Assembly (NCBI GenBank): GCA_022402525.1
Contig: JAKRSB010000147.1
Coordinates: 1 to 64,000, forward strand
Length of the DNA: 64,000 bases
Direction of reading: 5' to 3'
Source of the DNA: Thermosynechococcaceae cyanobacterium MS004
Lineage (GTDB): Bacteria; Cyanobacteriota; Cyanobacteriia; Thermosynechococcales; Thermosynechococcaceae
Part shown: positions 44,911 to 53,839 of the stretch, piece by piece
Numbering within the stretch: position 1 is the first letter of the stretch
Layout of the letters: each line of letters opens with the position of its first letter
Position numbers and translations under genes: made by a program
The notes under the pieces: model-generated
What the model was told of the DNA's origin: nothing
Databases searched by the model: none
What the model saw: the letters and a program-made list of their open reading frames with translations, nothing else

Positions 44911-44939
44911 TTGAGACGCTAGAGCCGCTATGCTAAGAT
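44911..44939 (+). promoter_or_regulatory. Candidate promoter of rpsO
   Basis: TTGAGA (44911-44916) and TAAGAT (44934-44939) are separated by 17 bp, 44 bp before the rpsO ATG. A tandem 'ggttgcaaggttgtt' duplication lies just upstream (44845-44872). Confidence 0.45.
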
Positions 44940-44982
44940 CGTAAGCTGCACTTCAAGTACCGAACTCAACTACCGAACGACT

Positions 44983-45252
44983 ATGGCCCTTCTGCAAGAG
45001 AAGAAACAAGAAATCATTGGTGCCTACCAAGTTCATGAGACCGACACAGGGTCTGCGGACGTTCAGGTTGCCATGCTCACAGCGCGCATCTCGCGCCTCA
45101 GTGAACACCTCAAGACCAACAAGAAAGATCACTCCTCTCGTCGAGGTCTTTTGAAGCTGATTGGTCAGCGCAAAAACCTCCTGGCCTACATCGTCAAGCA
45201 CAACCCAGAACACTACCGAGAACTGATTACGCGCCTCGGCATTCGTGGCTAG
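44983..45252 (+). CDS. rpsO: 30S ribosomal protein S15
   Basis: The 89-residue protein has the full S15 signature, including '[15 protein letters not shown]', '[16 protein letters not shown]' and 'RKNLLAYI'. S15 binds 16S rRNA helices 20-22 early in assembly of the small subunit platform. The pam68-like gene begins eight bases after the stop, an arrangement seen in other cyanobacteria. Confidence 0.98.
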   Translation: MALLQEKKQEIIGAYQVHETDTGSADVQVAMLTARISRLSEHLKTNKKDHSSRRGLLKLIGQRKNLLAYIVKHNPEHYRELITRLGIRG

Positions 45253-45260
45253 GCCAAAGC

Positions 45261-45833
45261 ATGGCAGCACCAAACAAAAAATCAACAGATGCACCAGCTC
45301 AGGGGAATGGCTTTCAGTCATTGCCCTTTGAGGCTAAGGGGAAGAAAAAAGTAGCCCCTCGCCTTAAGGCAAAGCCTACCCAAAAAGGGGAAGGCTCTGG
45401 TTCCTCGGATAATCTTTCAAAATCAGCACTGAAGAATTCGGCTCAGGCCAAGACAACTCAGGCCAAGACAGCTCAGGGCAAGACAGTCCAGGGCAAGACA
45501 GCTCGCCGATCATCTGGCATTCCAGAACAGGTGAGCCAGCGCATGATTCGCCGCATGGCAATCTTCTGTGGGGTTCCCACATTATTAGGGCTAGCCTCAT
45601 TTCCTGTGAGCTATTTTGTGCTGCAGCAGGGAATTGAGCTGCCCAATGTAGCGGTTTTGCTGGTGAGCCTGGGCTTTTTAGGGTTAGGCGTGCTGGGGTT
45701 AAGCTATGGTGTTCTGTCGGCTTCCTGGGATGAGGACGCAGTTGGAACCGTGTTGGGATGGCCAGAGTTTCAGCTCAATTTAGGCCGCACTTTAGAGAGC
45801 TGGAAAGAAGCCCGCGATCGCAATCGGCTTTGA
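45261..45833 (+). CDS. PAM68-family photosystem II assembly protein
   Basis: The 190-residue membrane protein has the PAM68 (DUF3464) core: 'IPEQVSQRMIRRMAIFCGVP', two transmembrane segments (about residues 100-120 and 130-152), and the conserved 'GLSYGVLSASWDED' turn. PAM68 assists insertion and early assembly of photosystem II core subunits in plants and cyanobacteria. The cytoplasmic N-terminus (residues 1-85) is lysine-rich and contains 15-base in-frame repeats (QAKTTQAKTAQGKTVQGK). It is co-transcribed with rpsO. Confidence 0.92.
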   Translation: MAAPNKKSTDAPAQGNGFQSLPFEAKGKKKVAPRLKAKPTQKGEGSGSSDNLSKSALKNSAQAKTTQAKTAQGKTVQGKTARRSSGIPEQVSQRMIRRMAIFCGVPTLLGLASFPVSYFVLQQGIELPNVAVLLVSLGFLGLGVLGLSYGVLSASWDEDAVGTVLGWPEFQLNLGRTLESWKEARDRNRL

Positions 45834-45844
45834 GGAGACACACC

Positions 45845-47203
45845 ATGCCCCTATCTCCTTCAGCTCCATCGATACGGGACGAATCGTTTTCTGAAACGTC
45901 TGAAACGTCTGAAACGCCCTTTTCTGAGACATCGCTGAGCGAAGCGTTTCATCAGGTTCGTCAGCTCAGTGCCGCCCTCTGCGCTCCCCTCACCACCGAA
46001 GACTACGTGGTGCAAAGCATGGCGGATGTGAGTCCGCCCAAGTGGCATCTGGCCCACACCACTTGGTTTTTTGAAACCTTTTTACTCATCCCCCATCTGC
46101 CAGGGTACGAGGTCTTCCATCCCCAGTTTGGGTACCTTTTTAATTCCTACTACGAAGCCGTTGGCGATCGCCATCCTCGCGCTGAACGCGGGCTGCTCAC
46201 CCGCCCCACCGTAGACGACGTGTATCAGTACCGCGCTTATGTTGATCAGGCGATGGCTGAGCTATGCGCAACGAATTCCAATCTTTCCGCGCTTCAAGAA
46301 CTCTTGACCTTGGGGCTACACCACGAGCAGCAGCATCAAGAGCTGCTCATGACCGATATTAAGCACATTCTGGCCAGTAATCCACTGCACCCCGCCTATC
46401 GCGCAGACTTACCCCAGGCCCCACAGCCTTTGACATTCAGTCCCTCATCTCAGGCTGGAAGACAAAAGTGGCTAGACTTTGAGGGGGGACTGCACCGGAT
46501 TGGGCATGACGGCGCGGCGTTTACCTTCAATGGATTTGCTTTCGATAATGAAAGTCCGCGTCACCTCGTCTATGTACAGGACTATCAGCTTGCTGCCCAG
46601 CTTGTGACCTGTGGTGAGTACCTAGAATTTATGGAGGCCGGAGGCTACCACAAGCCTGAATACTGGCTCTCCGAAGGCTGGAGTACAATTCAGGAACACC
46701 AGTGGCGATCGCCGCTGTACTGGGAGTGTATTGACGGGGAGTGGTTTGTGATGACCCTGGGTGGGTTGCGATCGCTCAATCCTCAGGAACCCGTTTGTCA
46801 TGTCAGCTTCTTTGAAGCGGATGCCTTCGCCCGTTGGGCAGACAAACGCCTCCCCACCGAAGCGGAATGGGAAATTGCGGCGGTGCAGTACCCCCTCCAA
46901 GGAAATCTACTCGCTCAAGGCTATCTTCACCCAGTGTCCAGATCCCCTTCCCAGGCTTTTAATCCCCAATTTTACGGGGACGTTTGGGAATGGACTCAGA
47001 GTGCCTATCTCCCCTATCCCAACTTCAAAAGTGCAGCAGGAGCCGTAGGCGAATACAACGGCAAGTTTATGTGCAATCAAATGGTTTTACGGGGAGGATC
47101 TTGCGTCACGCCTCCGGGTCATGTGCGTCCAACCTACCGAAATTTCTTTCCCACTGCAGCGCGATGGCAGTTTACTGGTCTACGGCTGGCGCAGTCTCGT
47201 TAG
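45845..47203 (+). CDS. egtB: Ergothioneine biosynthesis sulfoxide synthase EgtB-like
   Basis: The 452-residue protein has an N-terminal DinB-like helical domain with iron ligands ('KWHLAHTTWFFE' and 'LHHEQQHQELLMTD') and a C-terminal formylglycine-generating-enzyme/sulfatase-type domain ('CGEYLEFM', 'RLPTEAEWE', 'GDVWEWTQS', 'LRGGSCVT', 'RNFFP'). EgtB oxidises and couples hercynine with a thiol donor using O2 and Fe(II). ATG 45845 has a GAGGAG site in front; earlier in-frame codons overlap pam68 and are not family-like. The N-terminus has SETSETSET-type repeats. No egtD gene lies in the window. Confidence 0.88.
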   Translation: MPLSPSAPSIRDESFSETSETSETPFSETSLSEAFHQVRQLSAALCAPLTTEDYVVQSMADVSPPKWHLAHTTWFFETFLLIPHLPGYEVFHPQFGYLFNSYYEAVGDRHPRAERGLLTRPTVDDVYQYRAYVDQAMAELCATNSNLSALQELLTLGLHHEQQHQELLMTDIKHILASNPLHPAYRADLPQAPQPLTFSPSSQAGRQKWLDFEGGLHRIGHDGAAFTFNGFAFDNESPRHLVYVQDYQLAAQLVTCGEYLEFMEAGGYHKPEYWLSEGWSTIQEHQWRSPLYWECIDGEWFVMTLGGLRSLNPQEPVCHVSFFEADAFARWADKRLPTEAEWEIAAVQYPLQGNLLAQGYLHPVSRSPSQAFNPQFYGDVWEWTQSAYLPYPNFKSAAGAVGEYNGKFMCNQMVLRGGSCVTPPGHVRPTYRNFFPTAARWQFTGLRLAQSR

Positions 47204-47279
47204 ACTCTATTTTCTTTTGGATCTAGAGAGGCGAAACCAGACCCATACCCCATTTCCTCCTGGTCTTGCCTCCTGAATC

Positions 47280-50200
47280 ATGCGCCGTCCCCTCATTCCT
47301 CTCCGGATTCTACTCGTCGCCGCCTTTGGTCTACAGGCAGTTGGCGTCATCACTCTGACGCTGTGGCTTGCTTGGGTCAACGAACAACGCTCAATCGCCC
47401 AGCTCAACGAGCGACTGCAAACCCAGACCTTTGTGCGAATTCAGGAGAAGCTTAAAGCCTATTTGGAAGCTTCCTCAGTCATCAATCGCCTCAACGCACA
47501 AGATATCGCCTCTGGGAAACTCAGCATTGATCGGCCCGATCAGTTATCCCAACAGTTCTGGCAGCTCCGCAATGGGCTAGCCGTTGCCCCAGTCACGGCG
47601 ATGTTCTTCGGCAGTGTGGACGGTCGATTTAGAAGTCTGGGACTTCAAGGCGACCAGACCTGGCAAATCAGCAAGGCTGATGCTTCGACGAAAGGCAAAT
47701 TCTATTCCTACGCAGTCAATCAAAGCGGTAGAAAAGCCCAGCTGGTCGAGCGCGGGAAAACCTATGATCCGAGAAAAAGACTCTGGTATCAGCAGGCGGT
47801 CAAAAACGGTCGGGCTTCCTGGACACCAGTCTATGTTGACTTTAAGGCGCAACTGCTCAACATTACCTTGTCCGAGCCCGTCTATGCCTCGCCTTCAGAC
47901 AATACTTCTGACGGGGCTAATGCCCAAAAAACTGATCTCAAAAACCCTGTTCCTCCGCAGATTATTGGGGTTGTTGGGGTCGATATTACCCTCAATCAGC
48001 TCAGCGCGCTTCTTAAAAAACTGAAAACCGATCCGCTCTCAGCCCTCATCATCGTTGACCGTGCCGGACAGGTTGTCTCAACATCCACGGACGATCGCCT
48101 TTCTTGGGATGCTGCCGGAGAGATGGAGCGTCTGACGTTGAGCCAGATGAAAGACCCGCAGCTACGCAAGATTACCCCGCAGCTCACGCAAATTTTGCAG
48201 AAGTCTGCTCGCGAGATGCTCACCCAAAAGATTCAGACCCAGACCCAGACCCAGACCCTCTGGGTGGCCCCACTGCAGGATCAGAATAATCTTGACCTGT
48301 GGATGGTTGCCGTTGCGCCCCACCCCACTTTTTTGCGATCGCTGCCTGTACACAGTCGAGAAACGCTGTTGCTGTGCTTTGTGGTGCTGATGACGGCTAT
48401 CCTTCTGAGTTTAATTACGGCACGACGCCTGAGCCAGAGCCTGCTGCAAATGATTCAGGGGGGAGCGGCGATCGCCAATGGCAAGCTTGATCAAACTTTT
48501 CCCAAAAGCTTTATTCGTGAACTAGATCAGCTTTCGGCGACCTTTAACCGGATGGCCAATCATTTGCAGCAGTCTTTTGATGAGCTTGAAACCAAGGTTC
48601 AAGAGCGGAGTGTGGCCCTAAGGCAGTCTGAAAAAAAGTTTACGAAGGTGTTTTACTGCGACCCAAACCCGATCTTGATCACCCGCGTCCGGGATGGGGC
48701 ATTGGTTGAGTTGAATGAAAGTAGCCTTCAGCTTCTGGGGTTTGAGCGCGAGGAATTATTAGGATATACCCTTGGTGGGCTGGACATTGGGTGGCCTTTT
48801 GAAGACTATCAGACCCTTGTCGACCAGATTCAGACGACTGGATCGGTAAGTGCAAAAGAGATGCAGATCCGGCATCGGTCTGGCGAGTTAAAGACAGTCC
48901 TCTACTCAGCGGATTTACTGGAGCTAGAGGGGGAGCCGCACCTCGTCAGCCTCATGCTCGATATTAGCGATCGCCGCCAAGCCGAAGAAGCACTCCAGCA
49001 GGCAAAGGTTGAGGCTGAAACTGCCAATCGCGCCAAAAGCGTCTTTTTGGCTAACATGAGCCACGAACTGCGCACCCCCCTGAACGCGATCCTCGGCTTT
49101 GCCCAAGTGCTCCAGCGCGATCGCACCCTGATGCCAAACCAGCGGGAGTACGTCGAGATTATTAACCGGAGTGGAGAGCATCTTCTGGACATGATTAACG
49201 ATGTCCTTAATCTTTCTAAAATTGAGGCGGGACGGATTGAAATCAGGCGGACTAGCTTTGACTTTGGCCACTGCCTCAAAACCCTGGAAAGCATGTTTTT
49301 GATGAAAGCAGCCTCCAAGGGACTCCATCTGATCATCCAAACTGAAGATAACGTCCCCCAGTTTATCTCCACAGATGAAGGCAAACTGCGCCAGATTTTA
49401 ATTAACCTCCTCGGCAACGCAATTAAATTTACAGAGGCAGGGCATGTCCAGTTACGGGTTCACCTTGAGCCAGCCCAGCGCGCAGCAAGCTCCCACAATG
49501 GCTCAAAACCCCTTAGCGCCAGCCTCAATGAAGACGACCCGCGCCGCAACCTGCATTTTGAAATTGAAGATACTGGCATTGGAATTGCCCCCGACGAGCT
49601 GGACTCCATTTTTGAAGCCTTCTTTCAGGGCTCCCATAGTCAGGGTCATGCTGCAGGCACCGGTCTAGGACTCCCCATTAGTCGCGAATTTGTTCAGCTC
49701 CTGGGGGGACAACTTTCCGTCACCAGCCGTCTAGGGCAAGGAACCACTTTTGCAGTCACGCTCCCCGTCGAGCTGCCCACAAGTTCACTGCGATCGCCCC
49801 AAACCAGTCGGCGGGTCACGGGACTCAGCCCCAATCAGCCGCCCTATCGACTCCTTGTGGTGGATGATCAACCTGAAAGTCGCCACCTGATGACCTGCTT
49901 ACTAGAGCCCTTGGGCTTCAGGGTGCGCGAGGCACAAAATGGACAAGAAGCCGTCATCCTTTGGGAAACCTGGAGACCTCACCTCATCTGGATGGATATC
50001 CGAATGCCTGTTATGGACGGCTATGAAGCCACGCGGCGCATTAAAGCACACCCGGAAGGGAAAGCAACCCCCATCATCGCCCTTACCGCTAGCGTCCTCG
50101 ATGAAGAAGAAATAATTTTAGCCATCGGGTGTGACGACTTTGTGCGCAAACCGTTTCGAGAAGCCACCATTTTTGCCATCCTAGAAAAACATTTAGGGCT

Positions 50201-50477
50201 TGAGTTTGAGCGAGCAGAGAATGGGTTAGATGATGCTATTGCAGTGCAAGGGGTTTCTGTACAGGCGGGCAGCTTAAGTGCTGAAGCCTTTCAGGGGCTG
50301 TCTCCTGAGTGGATTCAACAGATCCATCAGGCTGCCCAAACGGTCAACAACGCCGAACTTATTCGCCTGATTAGCCAGCTTCCTGACACTCACAGCAGCC
50401 TTGCGGGTATCCTAAGGCGTCTGGTGCAAAATTTTCGGTGTGATGCGATATTCCAGATAACTGAAAAATTGCTATGA
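47280..50477 (+). CDS. Hybrid sensor histidine kinase (dCACHE-HAMP-PAS-HisKA-HATPase-REC)
   Basis: The 1065-residue membrane sensor has a transmembrane helix at 10-31, a periplasmic double-CACHE-type sensor (about 35-350, 'YDPRKRLWYQQAV', 'VGVDITLNQLSALL'), a second helix at about 362-380, HAMP (380-435), PAS (455-565), HisKA with His595 in 'MSHELRTPLNA', HATPase (695-830; 'NLLGNAIKF', 'DTGIGI', 'GTGLGLPIS') and a receiver with Asp906 ('WMDIRMP'). The final 90 residues are helical and end without a clear HPt histidine. A QTQTQTQT repeat sits in the sensor. It overlaps the next gene by four bases (ATGA). Confidence 0.93.
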   Translation: MRRPLIPLRILLVAAFGLQAVGVITLTLWLAWVNEQRSIAQLNERLQTQTFVRIQEKLKAYLEASSVINRLNAQDIASGKLSIDRPDQLSQQFWQLRNGLAVAPVTAMFFGSVDGRFRSLGLQGDQTWQISKADASTKGKFYSYAVNQSGRKAQLVERGKTYDPRKRLWYQQAVKNGRASWTPVYVDFKAQLLNITLSEPVYASPSDNTSDGANAQKTDLKNPVPPQIIGVVGVDITLNQLSALLKKLKTDPLSALIIVDRAGQVVSTSTDDRLSWDAAGEMERLTLSQMKDPQLRKITPQLTQILQKSAREMLTQKIQTQTQTQTLWVAPLQDQNNLDLWMVAVAPHPTFLRSLPVHSRETLLLCFVVLMTAILLSLITARRLSQSLLQMIQGGAAIANGKLDQTFPKSFIRELDQLSATFNRMANHLQQSFDELETKVQERSVALRQSEKKFTKVFYCDPNPILITRVRDGALVELNESSLQLLGFEREELLGYTLGGLDIGWPFEDYQTLVDQIQTTGSVSAKEMQIRHRSGELKTVLYSADLLELEGEPHLVSLMLDISDRRQAEEALQQAKVEAETANRAKSVFLANMSHELRTPLNAILGFAQVLQRDRTLMPNQREYVEIINRSGEHLLDMINDVLNLSKIEAGRIEIRRTSFDFGHCLKTLESMFLMKAASKGLHLIIQTEDNVPQFISTDEGKLRQILINLLGNAIKFTEAGHVQLRVHLEPAQRAASSHNGSKPLSASLNEDDPRRNLHFEIEDTGIGIAPDELDSIFEAFFQGSHSQGHAAGTGLGLPISREFVQLLGGQLSVTSRLGQGTTFAVTLPVELPTSSLRSPQTSRRVTGLSPNQPPYRLLVVDDQPESRHLMTCLLEPLGFRVREAQNGQEAVILWETWRPHLIWMDIRMPVMDGYEATRRIKAHPEGKATPIIALTASVLDEEEIILAIGCDDFVRKPFREATIFAILEKHLGLEFERAENGLDDAIAVQGVSVQAGSLSAEAFQGLSPEWIQQIHQAAQTVNNAELIRLISQLPDTHSSLAGILRRLVQNFRCDAIFQITEKLL

Positions 50478-52357
50478 CAATCTTCCTAGACCAAGCTCCC
50501 GAAGATGAATCCTTAGATCATCCTTCCTCAGAATCTCTCGCCTTAAGCAATATTTTAATTGTGGATGATAATCCAGAAAATTTGCGGGTTTTGGAGACGT
50601 TGCTGACGCGACAAGGGTATGAAGTGAGGGGGGTAGTTAATGGAGAAATGGCGCTGCGTGCTAGCCAAACGGCTCCGCCCGATCTCATTTTGCTCGATAT
50701 TATGATGCCGGATCTGAACGGCTATGAGGTGTGCAAAAGGCTCAAGGCAAACCCTCAAACAGAAGCAATTCCAGTTATTTTTCTGAGTGCTCTGGATGAA
50801 GTGATTGATAAGGTGTCTGCCTTTGGCAGTGGCGGGGTAGACTACATCACCAAGCCGTTTCAGTTTGATGAGGTGCTGGTGCGGATTGAAACCCATCTCA
50901 GCCTCCATAACACCCGCACGGCGCTCAAAAAACTCAACACAGAACTAGAACTGCGGGTCATTCAGCGCACAGCACAGCTCGAAAAAGAAATCACGGCTAG
51001 ACAAAATGCCCAGCAGCAGCTCCTGCATCTAGCCCTCCATGATCCGCTGACGGGGCTACCCAACCGCGCTTGGTTTGGCGAGCGCTTATCTCAGGCTTTA
51101 GAGAGCGCCAAACAGCACTCCAACTATCGATTTGCAGTGCTCTATCTAGACTGCGATCGCTTCAAAATCATTAACGACTCCCTCGGCCATTCCCTGGGCG
51201 ATCAGCTTTTAATTTCCGTGGCGCGTCGTCTGGAGTCCTGCTTGCTGCCCGTAAGTATGCTGGCGCGACTGGGAGGAGACGAATTTGCCATCTTGATAGA
51301 AGACATTGACAGCATGGCGGAGGCCATTCAGGTTGCTGAGCGCGTCAACCGCGAACTCAGCCTGATTTATACCATCAGCCAGCATGAAATTTTTATGAAT
51401 GCCTGTATTGGCATTGTCATGGGAGACGGCAGCTACGACCAGCCCGAACATTTACTTCGCGACGCCGATACCGCTATGTACCATGCCAAATCAGTTGGCA
51501 AAGGGCGGTATCAAGTCTTTGATAGCTCCATGCACCAGTACGCGCAGAAGCGCCTTCAGCTTGAGATTGATCTTCAGCGCGCCACTGAGCAGGGCAACGA
51601 ATTTATTGTGTACTATCAGCCGATTATTGCGACTGAAAATCAGCAGATTGTGGGGGTTGAGGCGCTTGTGCGCTGGCAGCGGGAAAACGGCATCATCCAA
51701 AACCCCGGCGAGTTTATTAGAGTTGCCGAAGAGACAGATCTCATTCTTCCCATTGATTTATGGGTGATTCGGAAGGCTGCGGAGCAGCTCCAGGAATGGG
51801 TAACAGCGTTTCCTAGCCTCAGACCCTTTACCATGAGCGTCAATCTTTCCGCCAAGCACTTTCTGCCTGCCTATCAGCAGCAGCTCCTTGAGGCGCTTGA
51901 TACACTATTGACTGAGTTTCCCGCCGTTAAGCATGCGCTGAAGCTAGAAATTACAGAAAGCTCGATTATTGATGACCCAGAGGGGACAATTCAGTTTTTG
52001 CATCAGCTCAAACAGCGCCACATTCTGCTTAGTATTGATGATTTTGGGACGGGCTATTCTTCCCTTAGCTATCTTCACCAATTTCCCGTGGATACCCTCA
52101 AAATTGATCGACGATTTATCCAGCAGGTTCAAGGGATTCATGGCAATGTGGGCATTATTAAGACCATTACAACCCTCGGCCGTCAGCTTGGGCTAACCCT
52201 GACGGCTGAGGGGGTAGAAACCCCCGCGCAGTTTAACTACGTCAAGTCGATTCACTGCCAAGAGGTGCAGGGCTTCCTGTTTTCCCTCCCTGTTGCAGCG
52301 CCAGCGGCAACGGAGCTGCTGCGCCACGGGTACATGGCTTTTCTCCCTGAACCATAG
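50474..52357 (+). CDS. Response regulator with GGDEF and EAL domains
   Basis: The 627-residue protein combines a receiver (about 25-145, 'ILIVDDNPEN', 'LLDIMMPDLNG', 'ITKPF'), a coiled linker, a diguanylate cyclase domain with an intact active site ('RLGGDEFAIL') and an EAL phosphodiesterase domain with 'EALVRW', 'LEITES', 'IDDFGTGYSSL' and 'KIDRRFI'. Both domains look catalytically competent, so it could make or break cyclic di-GMP depending on signal state. It shares an operon with the hybrid kinase, the obvious candidate phosphodonor. Confidence 0.94.
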   Translation: MTIFLDQAPEDESLDHPSSESLALSNILIVDDNPENLRVLETLLTRQGYEVRGVVNGEMALRASQTAPPDLILLDIMMPDLNGYEVCKRLKANPQTEAIPVIFLSALDEVIDKVSAFGSGGVDYITKPFQFDEVLVRIETHLSLHNTRTALKKLNTELELRVIQRTAQLEKEITARQNAQQQLLHLALHDPLTGLPNRAWFGERLSQALESAKQHSNYRFAVLYLDCDRFKIINDSLGHSLGDQLLISVARRLESCLLPVSMLARLGGDEFAILIEDIDSMAEAIQVAERVNRELSLIYTISQHEIFMNACIGIVMGDGSYDQPEHLLRDADTAMYHAKSVGKGRYQVFDSSMHQYAQKRLQLEIDLQRATEQGNEFIVYYQPIIATENQQIVGVEALVRWQRENGIIQNPGEFIRVAEETDLILPIDLWVIRKAAEQLQEWVTAFPSLRPFTMSVNLSAKHFLPAYQQQLLEALDTLLTEFPAVKHALKLEITESSIIDDPEGTIQFLHQLKQRHILLSIDDFGTGYSSLSYLHQFPVDTLKIDRRFIQQVQGIHGNVGIIKTITTLGRQLGLTLTAEGVETPAQFNYVKSIHCQEVQGFLFSLPVAAPAATELLRHGYMAFLPEP

Positions 52358-52393
52358 TTTTGCTTGATTTTGTTTGCATGGTTTATTGCCTAT

Positions 52394-52468
52394 GATTCGA
52401 ATGCCCAGGATTCAAATGCCCAGGATTCGAATTCCCATAATTCAAATTTCCAGGATTCAAACTGTGGA
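52394..52468. repeat. Five 15-bp tandem repeats between the GGDEF-EAL gene and moaE
   Basis: The units start with gattcgaatgcccag and drift to gattcaaactgtgga. The last unit runs over the moaE stop codon (52457-52459). Confidence 0.85.
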
Positions 52469-53014
52469 TTGTGTTGTCAGGGATATCTGAACCGGGCAGC
52501 TCACAGGCTCCAATTGCTCACAGGCTCCAATACTGACCCAGGAACTAGAGCCGTCTTGCCAATGTTCTTTTTTCCAGATGGGGGCCTGGTGCTTGAGGGT
52601 ATCAATGCCGTAGCGGCAGGCTTCAAAGGCTTCTGCACGATGGGGACAGCCGATCGCCACGATGACACTAATTTCGCCAATGGTAAGCCTGCCAACACGA
52701 TGATGGATGATGACAGTGTTGACGGCTGGCCAACGCTGGCGAATCTCTGAGGCTATCTGCTCAAAGACTTTCTGCGCCATGGGTTCGTAGGCTTGGTATT
52801 CAAGATGATTGACCGCACGCCCATCGGTTTGCGATCGCACGGTGCCGCTCATAAGCACTACGGCACCATTTTGGGGACAGTCTGCCAAAGCATAGGCTTC
52901 CGCCACCGAAAGAGGGGCAAAGGTCAGGCGCAGGTCATCTTGGTGGGGGAAAGCAGATGGGTGGGTAAGAGTAGATGGGTGGGTGATGGCAGAACTTTGA
53001 GCGATCGCCTCCAT
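52457..53014 (-). CDS. moaE: Molybdopterin synthase catalytic subunit
   Basis: The 185-residue protein is MoaE, which transfers sulfur from MoaD thiocarboxylate to precursor Z to form molybdopterin. The core 'GAVVLMSGTVRSQTDGRAV', 'LEYQAYEPMA', 'IHHRVGRLTIGE' and 'IDTLKHQAPIWKKEHWQDG' (catalytic lysines) is complete. The ATG at 53014 has AGGAG five bases before it; the frame extends further upstream, but that part would overlap chlM and is not family-like. An N-terminal 'THPSTLTHPSAFPH' repeat and a short tail are extra. It is divergent from chlM. Confidence 0.93.
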   Translation of the reverse strand: MEAIAQSSAITHPSTLTHPSAFPHQDDLRLTFAPLSVAEAYALADCPQNGAVVLMSGTVRSQTDGRAVNHLEYQAYEPMAQKVFEQIASEIRQRWPAVNTVIIHHRVGRLTIGEISVIVAIGCPHRAEAFEACRYGIDTLKHQAPIWKKEHWQDGSSSWVSIGACEQLEPVSCPVQISLTTQSTV

Positions 53015-53099
53015 TGGGCTCCTGTCTGAGTCGGTTGATTTGAGTGAGCTTGCCTGAGATAGTTCTATCCTAATAGACGTTACCCAGAAATAATGACCC

Positions 53100-53834
53100 A
53101 TGACTTCGACCGACGATATAACAACCGACGATAAGACAACCGAAAATAAGACAACCGACGATAAAACGATTGTGCAGTCCTACTTCAACTCAGTAGGCTT
53201 TGACCGCTGGCAGCGCATCTATGGCGATGGTGAGGTCAATAAGGTGCAGCTCGATATTCGGGTGGGGCATCAGCAGACGGTGGATACGGTGCTGGCTTGG
53301 CTGGAGGCGGATGGGAATGCGGCAGCGCTCAGTATTTGTGATGCAGGGTGCGGGGTGGGTAGCCTCAGTCTTCCCTTAGCGGCCATGGGTGCCCAGGTTT
53401 TTTCCAGTGATATTTCCGAAAAAATGGTGGAAGAGGCCAAAACCCGCGCGATCGCCCAGTTTGGCCATGACCAAAACCCACAATTTTTGGTGCAGGATTT
53501 AGAGAAACTGGCGGGGCACTATCATACGGTGATTTGCCTGGACGTGCTGATTCACTACCCCAAAGAACAGGTGTCGCAAATGCTGACGCACCTGAGTTCT
53601 CTGGCGACCGATCGCCTGATCATCAGCTTTGCACCTAAAACCTTGGCCTACACAGTGCTCAAGAAAATTGGAGATTTCTTTCCTGGCCCTAGTAAAGCCA
53701 CCCGCGCCTACCTCCATCCTGAAGCCGAAATTGTCGCCATCTTTAATAGCCTAGGCTGGACGGTGGGACGCACCGCTATGACCAAGACCCGCTTTTATTT
53801 TTCGCGGTTGATTGAGGTCAAGCGCGTCGCCTAG
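53100..53834 (+). CDS. chlM: Magnesium-protoporphyrin IX methyltransferase
   Basis: The 244-residue SAM-dependent enzyme methylates the C13 propionate of Mg-protoporphyrin IX in chlorophyll synthesis. The SAM site is 'ICDAGCGVGSLSLPLA', followed by 'DISEKMVEEA' and 'CLDVLIHYP'. 'YFNSVGFDRWQRIYGDGEVNK' is the family's N-terminal signature. The first 22 residues are a TDDITTDDKTTEN-type repeat encoded by short tandem duplications. The radA gene ends five bases beyond its stop on the other strand. Confidence 0.95.
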   Translation: MTSTDDITTDDKTTENKTTDDKTIVQSYFNSVGFDRWQRIYGDGEVNKVQLDIRVGHQQTVDTVLAWLEADGNAAALSICDAGCGVGSLSLPLAAMGAQVFSSDISEKMVEEAKTRAIAQFGHDQNPQFLVQDLEKLAGHYHTVICLDVLIHYPKEQVSQMLTHLSSLATDRLIISFAPKTLAYTVLKKIGDFFPGPSKATRAYLHPEAEIVAIFNSLGWTVGRTAMTKTRFYFSRLIEVKRVA

Positions 53835-53839
53835 GGCGC

